Positions 1 to 8,810 of a stretch of 64,000 bases of DNA are shown here, in pieces; positions within the stretch are counted from its first letter, which is position 1, and every line of letters begins with the position of its first letter. The stretch covers positions 62,001 through 126,000 of the forward strand of contig NZ_JBPWOA010000034.1 in the NCBI RefSeq assembly GCF_051781005.1, in the 5' to 3' direction. Source of the stretch: Anabaena sp051781005. Lineage in GTDB: Bacteria; Cyanobacteriota; Cyanobacteriia; Cyanobacteriales; Nostocaceae. A program made the position numbers and the translations under genes. The notes beneath the pieces are model-generated. The model was not told where the DNA came from, ran no database searches, and saw nothing but the letters and a program-made list of their open reading frames with translations.

Positions 1-78
1 CAGTCCCAGGTAATAATCTATAGCTGCGTTTTGGTAGCGGGTAGGTTTGGGAATATTGGTTGATTTTAGTTTTTGCAT
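1..78 (-). CDS. Partial CDS, unknown (5' end only)
   Basis: An ATG on the minus strand at 76-78 opens a frame that stays open for 26 codons to the window edge; it begins MQKLKSTNIPKP and continues RYQNAAIDYYLGL. It starts 18 bases after the stop of the upstream minus-strand gene, which fits an operon. No recognisable Shine-Dalgarno sequence and too little protein to identify a family. It may simply be the start of a further gene in the riboswitch-led transcript. Confidence 0.4.
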   Translation of the reverse strand, partial: MQKLKSTNIPKPTRYQNAAIDYYLGL

Positions 79-96
79 TAAAGAATAAAGTAATTT

Positions 97-537
97 TTAA
101 GGCATTAAGCTTGGTTGAAATTCTTCCCAAAGATTGCAAACTTGTTTGTAGCAATCCGATGGAGTAATCTTTAGCTTGTGTAAGAAATTGACCTCAATTT
201 GAGGATGAGCCTTTAGTATCAAAATAATATCTTGATGAGGATTATATGTTGACACTGCTGGAGAAATAGATGAAATCATGGATTCATGAATTGATTGTGA
301 TCTCAAATCAAACCCAATCAAATTAGCCGGGATAAATTGCAGTCTAAAAGTAGCTTTATCAAGGCTGGTAATTGTAGGGTGACTAATTTGAGTATCGACA
401 TCACAAATCACCATTCCTCTCCCAAATGACATAAATCCCTTCCATGCTGTGTAACCTATTACCAGTAGATTAGTATGAATAAAGCTGTTTTGCCAGTAGC
501 CAAAATTTCCTTGCCAAACACTATTTTCCGGTCGCAT
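97..537 (-). CDS. Hypothetical protein, 146 aa
   Basis: A 146-residue protein beginning MRPENSVWQG. I do not recognise the family. There is no signal peptide, no transmembrane helix and no obvious catalytic motif; Trp and aromatic residues are frequent in the first 40 residues. It lies 46 bases downstream of the DUF1636 gene on the same strand and may share that gene's cobalamin-riboswitch-led transcript. The product is basic to neutral and probably soluble. The function stays open; cotranscription with a metal-binding protein is the only hint. Confidence 0.5.
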   Translation of the reverse strand: MRPENSVWQGNFGYWQNSFIHTNLLVIGYTAWKGFMSFGRGMVICDVDTQISHPTITSLDKATFRLQFIPANLIGFDLRSQSIHESMISSISPAVSTYNPHQDIILILKAHPQIEVNFLHKLKITPSDCYKQVCNLWEEFQPSLMP

Positions 538-583
538 TTACCTACTCCTATAAAACTCTAATCTAGATAAATCCAGTTATTAA

Positions 584-991
584 TTAACAACAACTGACAT
601 TTAAGTTGATCCACTTATTTAGTGGGGGAATCTTTGCTAAAATACCTTTTTTCAAGGCTTCTGGACGTTCTGACCAAGGTAACAAACCATCCGCTTTAGC
701 ATAGTATAGATTTGCACATTCTAATATTGCAGAACTTTCATCTACGAGCAAATCACCAAAGAGATAGGTTGATTTTCCTGCTGCTGTAAAAGCAATCACA
801 CAAGAATGACTACAAGCACTCATACATTCAACCCCCTGAATGCAGAATTTATCCTGTATTGCTCTATCTTGTGCAAGTTGTTGAAGCTGTTGTAGTAGTT
901 TTTCTCCACTACTTTCACCAACTCGTTTACCGTCTTCCCACTTACCACCACAAGTCGTGCAGACAAATAGAGTATGTTTTTGATTGAGCAT
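584..991 (-). CDS. DUF1636 family metal-binding (thioredoxin-like ferredoxin-type) protein
   Basis: 135 residues. The cysteine pattern is the clearest signal: CTTCG near residue 11, then CIQGVECMSACSHSC around residues 50-64, the arrangement seen in DUF1636 proteins, which are predicted to bind a metal or 2Fe-2S cluster on a thioredoxin-like fold. It ends in a Cys-Cys pair. The family is usually found near cobalamin or metal homeostasis genes, and here a cobalamin riboswitch lies about 390 bases upstream on the same strand (1382-1495), so repression by adenosylcobalamin is plausible. The exact role is unknown; a metal-handling or B12-sparing function is inference. Confidence 0.75.
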   Translation of the reverse strand: MLNQKHTLFVCTTCGGKWEDGKRVGESSGEKLLQQLQQLAQDRAIQDKFCIQGVECMSACSHSCVIAFTAAGKSTYLFGDLLVDESSAILECANLYYAKADGLLPWSERPEALKKGILAKIPPLNKWINLNVSCC

Positions 992-1381
992 TGATTAAAA
1001 AATGTGTAAGAATCAGTTAGAAACGCAGACATGAAAGTTTCTACAGCAGGACTACAGCAGTAACCTCTCCTGCAAACAAATAATGTTTGAAATCATTCCT
1101 TCCCTAAAAAAGGGCTGATGTCAATTGGTATATTTGATTCAATTGAAAACTGCTATGTCTATTTGACATTTGGAGAAATCTATTGAAGATAGCAGTAAGC
1201 GTCAGTCATATACGCTTCCCATCTTCTTGGATAAAAAGTTGTAAAAAATTAAATCGACTGTTAATAGTCTCAGAGTAATACACAATCTGTAGAGAATCTC
1301 TGAAGCTAAAATGATGAATTTTGATGGAAATATTCATGGATTTATTCATCTGTACCACGCAGATGGATATGGGTTATTTTA

Positions 1382-1495
1382 CTTTCGGCGGGCATTCTGA
1401 CTCAGAGACATAAGTCTCATTACAGCTGCGGGACAGCGTTGGATTTACACCAAACTTTCCCCCTTGCGTTTAATGGTTTTTTCATTAAAACCGAC
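1382..1495 (-). promoter_or_regulatory. Cobalamin (B12) riboswitch, minus strand
   Basis: Read on the minus strand, the segment shows the conserved landmarks of the cobalamin aptamer in order: GGGGAAAGTTTGGTGTAAATCC (here interrupted in print: GGGGAAAGTTTGG then TGTAAATCC), then CTGTCCCGCAGCTGTAATGA, then GAGTCAGAATGCCCGCC, the B12 box. Flanking GGTTTT and AAAACC sequences can form an accessory stem. The first gene downstream on that strand is the DUF1636 gene at 584-991, leaving a leader of roughly 390 bases. The box matches the family consensus with one or two changes, so I consider it functional. Confidence 0.88.
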
Positions 1496-1509
1496 ATCGA
1501 CGACAAACA

Positions 1510-1531
1510 TACAACAATTTTTGTTTGTTGT
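1510..1531 (-). other. Small hairpin upstream of the riboswitch
   Basis: The bases ACAACAA and TTGTTGT flank a short T-rich loop and can form a 7-bp stem. It lies just 5' of the riboswitch on the minus strand. It may be the end of another transcript or an accidental AT-rich palindrome; no gene ends nearby. Confidence 0.25.
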
Positions 1532-1775
1532 CAATGGGGGTGGCAGGATAATTTTATTTAGGTCTTGCTGAATTTAACTGCAATTACAGCAGATTGCCGT
1601 TAAATATTGATAATTATTCTGTTACTTTATCTCCGTAGGGATTACTAAAAGCTGGGTTTTTAATAAACAGCATGATTGAGGTTGAAGGGAACACCCAAGG
1701 TAAATTGTAAGCCTTGATAATTCCTTTGGGTATTTATTGTACCAACAATTTGATTGCGTGTTTCGACTGTACCAT

Positions 1776-1886
1776 TTGTTTGATACCAGTTATATTACTT
1801 CTGGCTTCTTTTTCCCACCACCTGATGTGACTGCGGGTTTTGGAGATCCAGTAATTTATGGTGTGCAACTCAGATCGAATTTGTAA
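1776..1886 (+). pseudogene. C-terminal remnant of a TonB-dependent receptor
   Basis: A 36-codon stretch ending in TAA reads LFDTSYITSGFFFPP then PDVTAGFGDPVIYGVQLRSNL. This resembles the last two beta strands of TonB-dependent outer-membrane receptors, where an N-[LV]-F-D...Y motif is followed by a G-x-P-R-T-x-G-[LV] strand ending the protein. No start codon or upstream barrel sequence is in frame, so only a scrap remains. Such receptors often import cobalamin or siderophores, which fits the neighbouring B12 riboswitch, though that switch reads the other way. The assignment rests on a short match. Confidence 0.42.
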
Positions 1887-2007
1887 TTAGCATTTTTGGC
1901 TTGGTAGGCATTAAACAAGAAATTTGATAGAATAATTTTGATTCTGGTAAAACTCAGGGTCAAATTTTTCTATGGATTTTTAAAACACCCAGCCTGGACA
2001 AAAGAAA

Positions 2008-2154
2008 ATGCGTGAAATTCACAAGGATGTTAAAGAAATTGTTTATAATTATCAATCCTCCTTCTTTAAGCTCTGTATTCGGTTTTTAGGTGGTACTATA
2101 GCAGGGTTAGTAATGGTTATTTTTTGCCTGATTTTACGCATGAGTTTAGGTTAG
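2008..2154 (+). CDS. Small single-pass membrane protein, 48 aa
   Basis: An ATG-started 48-codon frame begins MREIHKDVKEIVYNYQSS and has one hydrophobic segment at about residues 27-45 (FLGGTIAGLVMVIFCLIL) followed by RMSLG. The polar N-terminus and single helix look like a genuine small protein, with an AAAGAAA stretch just before the ATG as a weak ribosome site. It precedes the PMT-family glycosyltransferase by 230 bases on the same strand. Family not recognised; a chance frame cannot be excluded. Confidence 0.42.
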   Translation: MREIHKDVKEIVYNYQSSFFKLCIRFLGGTIAGLVMVIFCLILRMSLG

Positions 2155-2385
2155 AGAACTAACATCAAATGTTGTCTTCTACACATAAATTTTAAGTGTA
2201 TTTTGTAGTTTAATCACAATATTTTGGAGACAAAAATTGTGGGAAGTATTTATAAATGTATTTGAATGTTTGGCTTGATAATTGACTTGCCAGCGCAAAT
2301 CTATTTCTCAAGCCAGTAAAGTTGAGATTTTCTACTGGATGCAGTCTTAGTTTAATAGAAATATTTTCATATATCCCTTTAATCA

Positions 2386-3888
2386 ATGACTAAAAAATGG
2401 TTTCGGACTGGCATGATAGTGATATTTATCCTGTCATTTATATTACGCTTTTGGGGTTTAGGGCGATTTAATACCCTCGTTTTTGATGAAGTTTACTTTG
2501 CCCAATTTGGTAATAACTATCTTACCCAAACGCCATTTTTTAATGCTCACCCACCGTTGAGTCAATATATAATTGGCTTTGGGATTTGGATTGGTAATCA
2601 TATTCCCTTTTGGCAAAATACTGTAAATGGATTGACAGGTTCTTTATTATCCCCTTGGAGTTATCGGTGGATAAATGCTTTTACTGGTTCATTTATTCCT
2701 TTAGTAGTTGTTTTAATAACTTATCAATTATGTTATCGGTGTGGCTTTGCTTTATTAGCAGGGTTATTTACAGCTTGTGACGGCTTATTTTTAGTAGAAT
2801 CTCGTTATGCTCTCAACAATATCTATATAGTTATTTTTGGTTTAATTGGGCAATGGTTTTTATTATTAGCTTTAGAAAAGCAAAATAAACAACGTTGGTT
2901 GTGGTTGGCTTTTGCTGGTGTTGGATTTGGGGCTTCTATCGCTACAAAATGGAATGGTTTATGGTTTCTTTTCGGTGCTTATGGAATGTGGATAGCAGCT
3001 TGGATAATTAACTGGTTGCAATCTTTTTCACCGTCACGCCATGTTTCTATGTTCTCTTATTTGCGGCCTTTAATTACTCCTGCAAATTCTAAAATTAATC
3101 ATGAAGTTACTATTCAAACACCATTACAGAATCTAGCTCAGATAAATATTTTGCAGATGATATTCTGTCTGGGAATTATTCCCGCAGCAGTTTATAGTCT
3201 GATTTGGATTCCTCACTTGCAATTAGACACTAGGTATGGATTTATAGAAGTTCATCAGGAAATTCTGAAATTTCATTTGCAGTTAGGTGGTAACAATTCT
3301 AGTGTTCATCCTTATTGTGCTGCGTGGTACAAATGGCCATTATTAACTCGACCAATGGCTTATTATTATCAAACAACTCTAAGTTTTAAAGACCCTCTTC
3401 CTGTGTTTGGGCCTCCCTTACCTGCTGGTGCGGGGAAAGTAATTTATGATGTCCATGCAATAGGTAATCCGTTTTTGTGGTGGTTTGGCGTTGCAGCCAT
3501 GATATTTTTAATCGGAATGCTGTTTGTAAAAATGGTTTTACCAGGGATACAGCAAAAACGCATCTTTGTTCCTAAAAATATGGGTGTTGATACCTGGATT
3601 GCTTTATATTTAGTGATTAACTATGCAGCTAATTTCTTACCTTGGGTGAAGGTCAATCGGTGTGTGTTTATCTACCATTATATGTGTGCGGTGGTTTTTA
3701 CATTTATAGCGATCGCATGGTTTGTCGATCAATGTCTTCGTAGTTATCGTCGAGAACTGCGTGTACTCGGTCTTACCATCACTTTCGCTATCATAGCTGC
3801 TTTTGTGTTTTGGATGCCTATTTATTTGGGTTTACCTCTTTCTCAAGAAGATTATCACCTGCGGATGTGGTTTAGAACTTGGATTTGA
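2386..3888 (+). CDS. PMT-family phospholipid carrier-dependent glycosyltransferase
   Basis: 500 residues, strongly hydrophobic with about ten membrane helices. The first luminal loop carries the DE pair (FDEVYFAQFG, near residues 33-42) and the HPP motif (NAHPPLSQYI, near residue 54), both hallmarks of the protein O-mannosyltransferase (GT39) family, which transfers a sugar from a polyprenyl-phosphate donor. A C-terminal PMT four-helix region (VFIYHYMCAVVFTF) is present. In cyanobacteria such proteins are annotated as phospholipid carrier-dependent glycosyltransferases; the acceptor here, protein or polysaccharide, is unknown. It stands alone, without overlapping neighbours. Length fits the family. 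Confidence 0.85.
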   Translation: MTKKWFRTGMIVIFILSFILRFWGLGRFNTLVFDEVYFAQFGNNYLTQTPFFNAHPPLSQYIIGFGIWIGNHIPFWQNTVNGLTGSLLSPWSYRWINAFTGSFIPLVVVLITYQLCYRCGFALLAGLFTACDGLFLVESRYALNNIYIVIFGLIGQWFLLLALEKQNKQRWLWLAFAGVGFGASIATKWNGLWFLFGAYGMWIAAWIINWLQSFSPSRHVSMFSYLRPLITPANSKINHEVTIQTPLQNLAQINILQMIFCLGIIPAAVYSLIWIPHLQLDTRYGFIEVHQEILKFHLQLGGNNSSVHPYCAAWYKWPLLTRPMAYYYQTTLSFKDPLPVFGPPLPAGAGKVIYDVHAIGNPFLWWFGVAAMIFLIGMLFVKMVLPGIQQKRIFVPKNMGVDTWIALYLVINYAANFLPWVKVNRCVFIYHYMCAVVFTFIAIAWFVDQCLRSYRRELRVLGLTITFAIIAAFVFWMPIYLGLPLSQEDYHLRMWFRTWI

Positions 3889-4290
3889 GTCACTCACTTA
3901 ACTAAGTTATTTTATTGATTATTCGCTTCATATAAGTACATAAAAACTGCTTAGTTAATCACCTGTATTTTACATTTCTTATCTGTATTCAGAATAACTG
4001 ACTGTTACACTGTAAGCAGTTGGAAAATTCGGGTAACTCTACCCAATGACAACTGAAACTTGACATGATATTAGCCGTAGAAAAAATTAACTTGATTGGG
4101 AATGGCAAATTTAAAAATAGCTAATAATGAGGGTTTGAGTGATATTTTACTTAAGCTCTAATTATTACAGCTTAAGCATATTTCTGAAATAATCTGCGAG
4201 TTAATTTTCAAGCTAAGAGCGGTACATTTAGATAGAATACAAAACCTGACAGGTGAAAAATCTATCGCTAACTCTGCTCTTGACTGGGAA

Positions 4291-4319
4291 TTTTAGATTT
4301 TAGATTTTAGATTTTAGAT
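4291..4319 (+). repeat. Short tandem heptamer repeat (TTTTAGA)4
   Basis: Four tandem copies of TTTTAGA (4291-4318) followed by a near match. Degenerate reverse-orientation copies (AATCCAAAATC type) follow at about 4366-4445. The 3889-4483 gap holds these repeats, a short inverted pair (CCGTCCTTGAGGACAG) near 4341-4356 and no gene. Tandem heptamers of this kind are common in filamentous cyanobacteria. Confidence 0.8.
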
Positions 4320-4483
4320 TAAAAAAATTTGGTACAAGCCCCGTCCTTGAGGACAGAAAAATAGTCAATCCAAAATCCCAAATTTTCAAGCTCTACACTT
4401 GAGGGTGGAGTCAATCCAAAATCCAAAATCGTAAATCCAAAATCGAGTGACGCACCTACATATATATAAAAAGGGGAATCGAA

Positions 4484-6781
4484 ATGGATATAGCGTTACA
4501 AGTGCAGAATGTGAATGTTACCAGCTTGAAAGAAGCACCAATTCATGTTTCAAGCAAAATTCAACCTCATGGTATTTTGTTGGTTTTACAAGAGCCAGAG
4601 TTGAAAATATTGCAAATTAGCAATAACACGTTAAATGTTTTCGGAATTTCTCCTGAAAATATATTGCAGAAAAAATTAGAAGATTTAGTTGATCCTTTTC
4701 AAATAGAGAGAATTACATCGGGTTTAGCAGAAGAGAATTTAGATTTTATTAATCCTACCAAAATTTGGATTAGAAAAAAAGGTGATGAATACACTGTATT
4801 TGATGCCGTATTTCACCGGAACACTGAAGGGTTTTTAATCCTGGAATTAGAACCTGCTATTTCCCAAGAAAATATTCCATTTTTAAGCTTTTATCATTTA
4901 GCTAAAGCATCTATCAATCAACTAGAAGCTACTAAAAATCTGCGGGAATTTGGTCAAATCATCGTCCAGGAAGTCCGCAAGGTGACGGGATTTGACAGGG
5001 TAATGTTATATAAATTCGATGATGATGGACATGGTTCTGTTATCGCTGAAGAAAAAATCGAAAATTTAGAATCTTACTTGGGTTTACACTTTCCAGAATC
5101 AGATATTCCCAAACCAGCTAGGAAATTATTTATTTCCAATTCAATTAGATTAATCCCGGATGCTAATTATCAACCGATAGAAATATTTCCTGTCAATAAT
5201 CCTCTCACTGAGCGTCCAGTTGATTTAACTAAGTCTAGTCTCAGAAGTGCGGCATCTTGCCATACGGAATATTTACATAATATGGGTGTTGGGGCTTCTT
5301 TGACTATCTCGTTGATTAAAGACCAAAAACTTTGGGGATTGATTGCTTGTCATCATCAAACACCCAAATATGTTTCTTATGAATTGCGAAAAGCTTGCGA
5401 ATTTCTGGGAAGATTGATATTTTCAGAAATTTCTGCTAGAGAAGAAACTGAAGATTCTGATTATCGGATGAATTTGACATATATTCAATCACTTTTAATT
5501 GAATATATGTCCCAAGAGGATAACTTTATTGATGGTTTGGTGAAAAATCAGCCAAATCTTTTGGATTTAACTAGTGCGAAAGGTGCAGCAGTTTGTTTTG
5601 GGGGAAATTACACCTTGATTGGTGAAACTCCCAAAGAAGAAGACTTAATCTATTTAGTTGAATGGCTGAAGAATCATGTGGAGAACGAGGTATTTTATAC
5701 AGATTCTCTCCCTAGCATTTATCCAGATGCTGTTAACTTCAAAAATGTTGCTAGTGGTTTGTTAGCTATTCCTATTTCCCAGCGAAATTATGTTTTGTGG
5801 TTCCGACCGGAAGTGATTCAAACTGTAAATTGGGGTGGTGATCCTAATAGGGCATTTGAAGTTAGTCAAGCACATGGAAATTTACGTTTGTGTCCCCGGA
5901 AATCATTTGAGTTGTGGAAAGAAACAGTTAGATTAACATCTTTACCCTGGAAATATGTAGAAATCAAAGCAGCATTGGAATTGCGGAAGGGAATTGTGAA
6001 TATTGTCTTGCGTCAAGCAGATGAATTAGCTCAATTAGCACAAGATTTAGAACGTTCTAATGCGGAATTGAAAAAGTTTGCCTATGTCGCTTCCCATGAT
6101 TTGCAAGAACCACTCAATCAAGTAGCCAATTATGTGCAGTTGTTAGAAATGCGGTATGAAGCGGAACTTGATGAGGATGCGAAGGAGTTTATTAACTATG
6201 CAGTAGAGGGAGTGAGCTTGATGCAGACATTAATTGATGATGTATTAGCATACTCCAAAGTAGACAGTCAAGCGATCGCATTTCAAGTGACAGAAGTAGA
6301 CACAGCCTTAGAACGCGCTCTGAGCAATTTACGCAACCGTGTTTCGGAAACAGGTACTATTATTACCCATGACCCCTTACCTACCGTCATGGCTGACAGT
6401 ACCCAGCTGATGCAGCTATTTCTGAACCTGATTGGTAACGCGATTAAATTCCGCAGTGAAGAACCGCCGCAAATCCATATAGGTGCAGAGAGACTAGAAG
6501 ATGAATGGTTATTCTCGGTGCGGGATAATGGCATTGGCATAGATCCGCGATTTAGCGATCGCATTTTCATTATCTTTCAACGCCTACACACAAGAGATGA
6601 ATATCCAGGCACAGGTATGGGCTTGGCAATTTGTAAGAAAATTGTCGAATGTCATCGAGGGCGAATCTGGGTAGAGTCACAACTCGGACAGGGCGCAACC
6701 TTCTACTTTACCATTCCAGCCGGAGGACGTGAGCGTGAGCGCAGAAACGGAAGAAACACACAAAATCATCTTTTTAATTGA
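4484..6781 (+). CDS. cph1: Cph1-type cyanobacterial phytochrome sensor histidine kinase
   Basis: 765 residues: PAS (about 18-125), GAF (145-310), PHY (325-510), HisKA (528-595), HATPase (645-755). Residue numbers coincide with Synechocystis Cph1: Cys259 in ASCHTEYLHNMGV for the phycocyanobilin thioether bond, Asp207 in the DIP motif, His290, the PRKSF tongue motif at 471-475 with WGGDP at 450-454, and phospho-acceptor His538 in ASHDLQEPL. There is no N-terminal biliverdin-binding Cys, so a red/far-red phycocyanobilin phytochrome is expected rather than a BphP. AAGGGGA lies 8 bases before the ATG. Its 3' end overlaps the response regulator gene, the classic cph1-rcp1 arrangement. Confidence 0.96.
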   Translation: MDIALQVQNVNVTSLKEAPIHVSSKIQPHGILLVLQEPELKILQISNNTLNVFGISPENILQKKLEDLVDPFQIERITSGLAEENLDFINPTKIWIRKKGDEYTVFDAVFHRNTEGFLILELEPAISQENIPFLSFYHLAKASINQLEATKNLREFGQIIVQEVRKVTGFDRVMLYKFDDDGHGSVIAEEKIENLESYLGLHFPESDIPKPARKLFISNSIRLIPDANYQPIEIFPVNNPLTERPVDLTKSSLRSAASCHTEYLHNMGVGASLTISLIKDQKLWGLIACHHQTPKYVSYELRKACEFLGRLIFSEISAREETEDSDYRMNLTYIQSLLIEYMSQEDNFIDGLVKNQPNLLDLTSAKGAAVCFGGNYTLIGETPKEEDLIYLVEWLKNHVENEVFYTDSLPSIYPDAVNFKNVASGLLAIPISQRNYVLWFRPEVIQTVNWGGDPNRAFEVSQAHGNLRLCPRKSFELWKETVRLTSLPWKYVEIKAALELRKGIVNIVLRQADELAQLAQDLERSNAELKKFAYVASHDLQEPLNQVANYVQLLEMRYEAELDEDAKEFINYAVEGVSLMQTLIDDVLAYSKVDSQAIAFQVTEVDTALERALSNLRNRVSETGTIITHDPLPTVMADSTQLMQLFLNLIGNAIKFRSEEPPQIHIGAERLEDEWLFSVRDNGIGIDPRFSDRIFIIFQRLHTRDEYPGTGMGLAICKKIVECHRGRIWVESQLGQGATFYFTIPAGGRERERRNGRNTQNHLFN

Positions 6782-7181
6782 GGACAATAAAGCCGACATT
6801 CGCCTCATTCAAGAAGCATTAAAAACTAGCACACTACCCCATCGGGTAGTGACAGTTAGGGATGGTATAGATGCTATGGCTTATCTGCGCCAAGAAGGCG
6901 AATATGCTGATGCACTACGCCCTGACCTCATCTTGCTAGATTTAAACTTACCCAGGAAGGATGGAAGAGAGGTGTTGGCAGAAATTAAATCAGATCCCAA
7001 ACTTAAACGCATTCCTGTAGTAGTCTTAACAACTTCTAAAAACGAAGATGACATTTTCCATAGTTACGACTTGCACGTAAACTGCTACATCACTAAATCT
7101 CGTAACCTCAGCCAACTATTTCAAATCGTCAAAGGGATTGAGGAATTTTGGTTTTCTACCGCTACGTTACCATTAGAGTAA
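6735..7181 (+). CDS. rcp1: Rcp1-type response regulator
   Basis: Single receiver domain, about 148 residues. Acidic pair ED in FLIEDNKAD, phospho-acceptor Asp in ILLDLNLPRKDG (about residue 69), Thr in VVLTTSK and Lys in YITKSRN, all required for receiver chemistry. The compact extended C-terminus matches Rcp1, which pairs with Cph1. GGAGG at 6722-6726 sits 8 bases before GTG 6735; the alternative GTG at 6729 is only 2 bases away, so 6735 is preferred. The gene starts inside the phytochrome gene, so translation is probably coupled. Phosphotransfer from phytochrome His538 is established for the family. Confidence 0.93.
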   Translation: MSAETEETHKIIFLIEDNKADIRLIQEALKTSTLPHRVVTVRDGIDAMAYLRQEGEYADALRPDLILLDLNLPRKDGREVLAEIKSDPKLKRIPVVVLTTSKNEDDIFHSYDLHVNCYITKSRNLSQLFQIVKGIEEFWFSTATLPLE

Positions 7182-7257
7182 GCTGGAAAAATAGGAGAAA
7201 AATTTATTGTTCAGGACTCAAAAATCAGCAATTAGAGGGGGATTAAAGCAGAAAATT

Positions 7258-8421
7258 ATGGCTGCGAGCTACTCAGTGAAAATCTTGTTAGTTGAGGACA
7301 ACTTAGCCGAAGCTAGGTTGTTACAAGAGTTTCTCAAGCAAGCCCAATCTAAAAAATTTAGTTTAGTTCATGTCCAAAGATTACGGGATGCATTTGCAGA
7401 ACTAAGTCAGCAGACTTATGATGTGATTTTATTGGATCTTACCCTTCCAGATAGTCAAGGATTATCATCGTTACCGCTTTTGATAGCTCAAGCTCCCAGC
7501 ACACCAATTGTTGTTCTTACAAATACCAACGACGAAGAACTTGCTATCGAAGCGGTGCGACAGGGAGCGCAAGATTATTTAGTTAAAAGGCAGGTAAAGC
7601 CAGATATGTTAGTGCGATCAGTAGAATATGCGATCGCCCGGAAACAAGCTTTAGAACAGCTACGAACAGTCAATCAAGCATTAGAATCGAGGGTTGAAGA
7701 AAGAACTGCTGAACTAGTAAAGGCTCAAGAACTTTATCAGTGTAAATCTGAATTTGTCTCCATGCTTTCTCATGACATCCGTAATCCTCTCAATACTATT
7801 TTATTAGCGGCCGGATTGCTACAAAACAGTGATGATAAATTAACGAAAGAAAAAAAAGTTAATCATTTGCGGATGATTCGCTCTGCTATCAAAAATATGG
7901 CACAGTTATTAGATGAAGTAACCTTTATTGGTAAAGCTGATTCTGGTAAATTACACAGTAACCTCAAATGTCTAGATTTAGAGGCTTTTTGTCATCAAAC
8001 CCTAGAAGAATTACATTTAACAGCTTTAGATAAACAAGTTACTATAGAATTCACCAGTTGTGGTGATTTTAAAGACACCCTGTGGGATGAAAGTTTATTA
8101 CGGCACATTTTAGAAAATTTGCTCAGTAATGCCATTAAATATTCCCACCCTAACAGCACAGTCAAATTTGAAGTAACAAGTCAAGATCAAGTAGTCACTT
8201 TTCGAGTTCAAGATTGGGGCATTGGCATCGCCAAACATGACCAAAAACGGCTCTTTCAGCCCTTTATTCGGGGAGAAAATGTCGGCAGCATTTCGGGAAC
8301 AGGTATGGGTTTAGCGATCGCTAAAAAATGCGTCGAAGCGCATGGGGGTGAAATTTACGTTGATAGTGAAATTGGCGTAGGGACTACGTTAACGGTGAAT
8401 TTACCATTGATTAAAATGTAA
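7258..8421 (+). CDS. Response regulator-histidine kinase hybrid (REC-HisKA-HATPase)
   Basis: From ATG 7258 the protein has 387 residues: an N-terminal receiver (3-122) with phospho-acceptor Asp60 in ILLDLTLPDS, a coiled-coil linker (125-160), HisKA with His172 in SMLSHDIRNPLN, and an HATPase with N and G boxes (LLSNAIKYSH, WGIGIAKHD, GTGMGLAIAKK). No membrane segment, so it is cytosolic. An upstream TTG at 7207 with GGAG 9 bases before it is an alternative start adding 17 residues. It follows rcp1 by 76 bases and probably extends the phytochrome phosphorelay; a receiver-first kinase can accept phosphate from another kinase. Output partner not visible. Confidence 0.88.
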   Translation: MAASYSVKILLVEDNLAEARLLQEFLKQAQSKKFSLVHVQRLRDAFAELSQQTYDVILLDLTLPDSQGLSSLPLLIAQAPSTPIVVLTNTNDEELAIEAVRQGAQDYLVKRQVKPDMLVRSVEYAIARKQALEQLRTVNQALESRVEERTAELVKAQELYQCKSEFVSMLSHDIRNPLNTILLAAGLLQNSDDKLTKEKKVNHLRMIRSAIKNMAQLLDEVTFIGKADSGKLHSNLKCLDLEAFCHQTLEELHLTALDKQVTIEFTSCGDFKDTLWDESLLRHILENLLSNAIKYSHPNSTVKFEVTSQDQVVTFRVQDWGIGIAKHDQKRLFQPFIRGENVGSISGTGMGLAIAKKCVEAHGGEIYVDSEIGVGTTLTVNLPLIKM

Positions 8422-8526
8422 CCTTTTGTTCGATTAACGCTAAGGGGTGAATTTCAATTTTTACCCTGACTCTTGACCCTGACCAATGATTCCTTGATGG
8501 TACAAGCCCCCGGACTTATCCACTAC

Positions 8527-8541
8527 CGTGTACACACAAGT
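8527..8541 (+). repeat. Partial copy of the inverted-repeat arm
   Basis: The string CGTGTACACACAAGT matches the inner part of the 21-bp arms of the element at 8597-8810. It lies 56 bases to the left, suggesting a nested or decayed second copy. A short predicted frame across this area (8528-8716) is repeat sequence, not a gene. Confidence 0.6.
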
Positions 8542-8596
8542 GGGGAAATTGCTCTTTGGTTACCATAAAACCCCACACCTAGCCCCTCCCCGCAAG

Positions 8597-8810
8597 CCTA
8601 CGGTGTACACACAAGTCAAAAAAAGTTTGATTTTTCATTGTTCTCTCGTTTATCTCGTTCCCATGCAGAGCATGGGAATGCTGCTCATTGAGGCTCTGCC
8701 TCCAATCTGGCATTGAGTCAGAGACTCAAAGAATGCATTCCCAGTCTCCGACTGGGAACGAGGAAAGTCTTATCAAGCTAGGTTTTTAGGACTTGTGTGT
8801 ACACCGTAGG
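8597..8810. repeat. MITE-like element with nested hairpin repeat
   Basis: Perfect 21-bp inverted arms: CCTACGGTGTACACACAAGT at 8597 plus one base, and its reverse complement at 8790-8810. Inside lies a second palindromic unit, 8654-8762, bounded by CTCGTTCCCA and TGGGAACGAG and containing further stems (CCCATGCAGAGCATGGG; ATTCCCAGTCTCCGACTGGG). No reading frame of note. Such hairpin-rich units are widely dispersed in filamentous cyanobacterial genomes and probably non-autonomous. The remaining 8811-9454 stretch is AT-rich and shows no gene. Confidence 0.78.

Noticed and set aside
820..1032. 70-residue minus-strand frame over the DUF1636 start
   Set aside because: It overlaps the Cys-rich DUF1636 gene in another frame and has no motif; treated as a shadow.
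8528..8716. 62-residue frame in the MITE-like element
   Set aside because: It consists of repeat sequence including hairpin arms; no coding signal.
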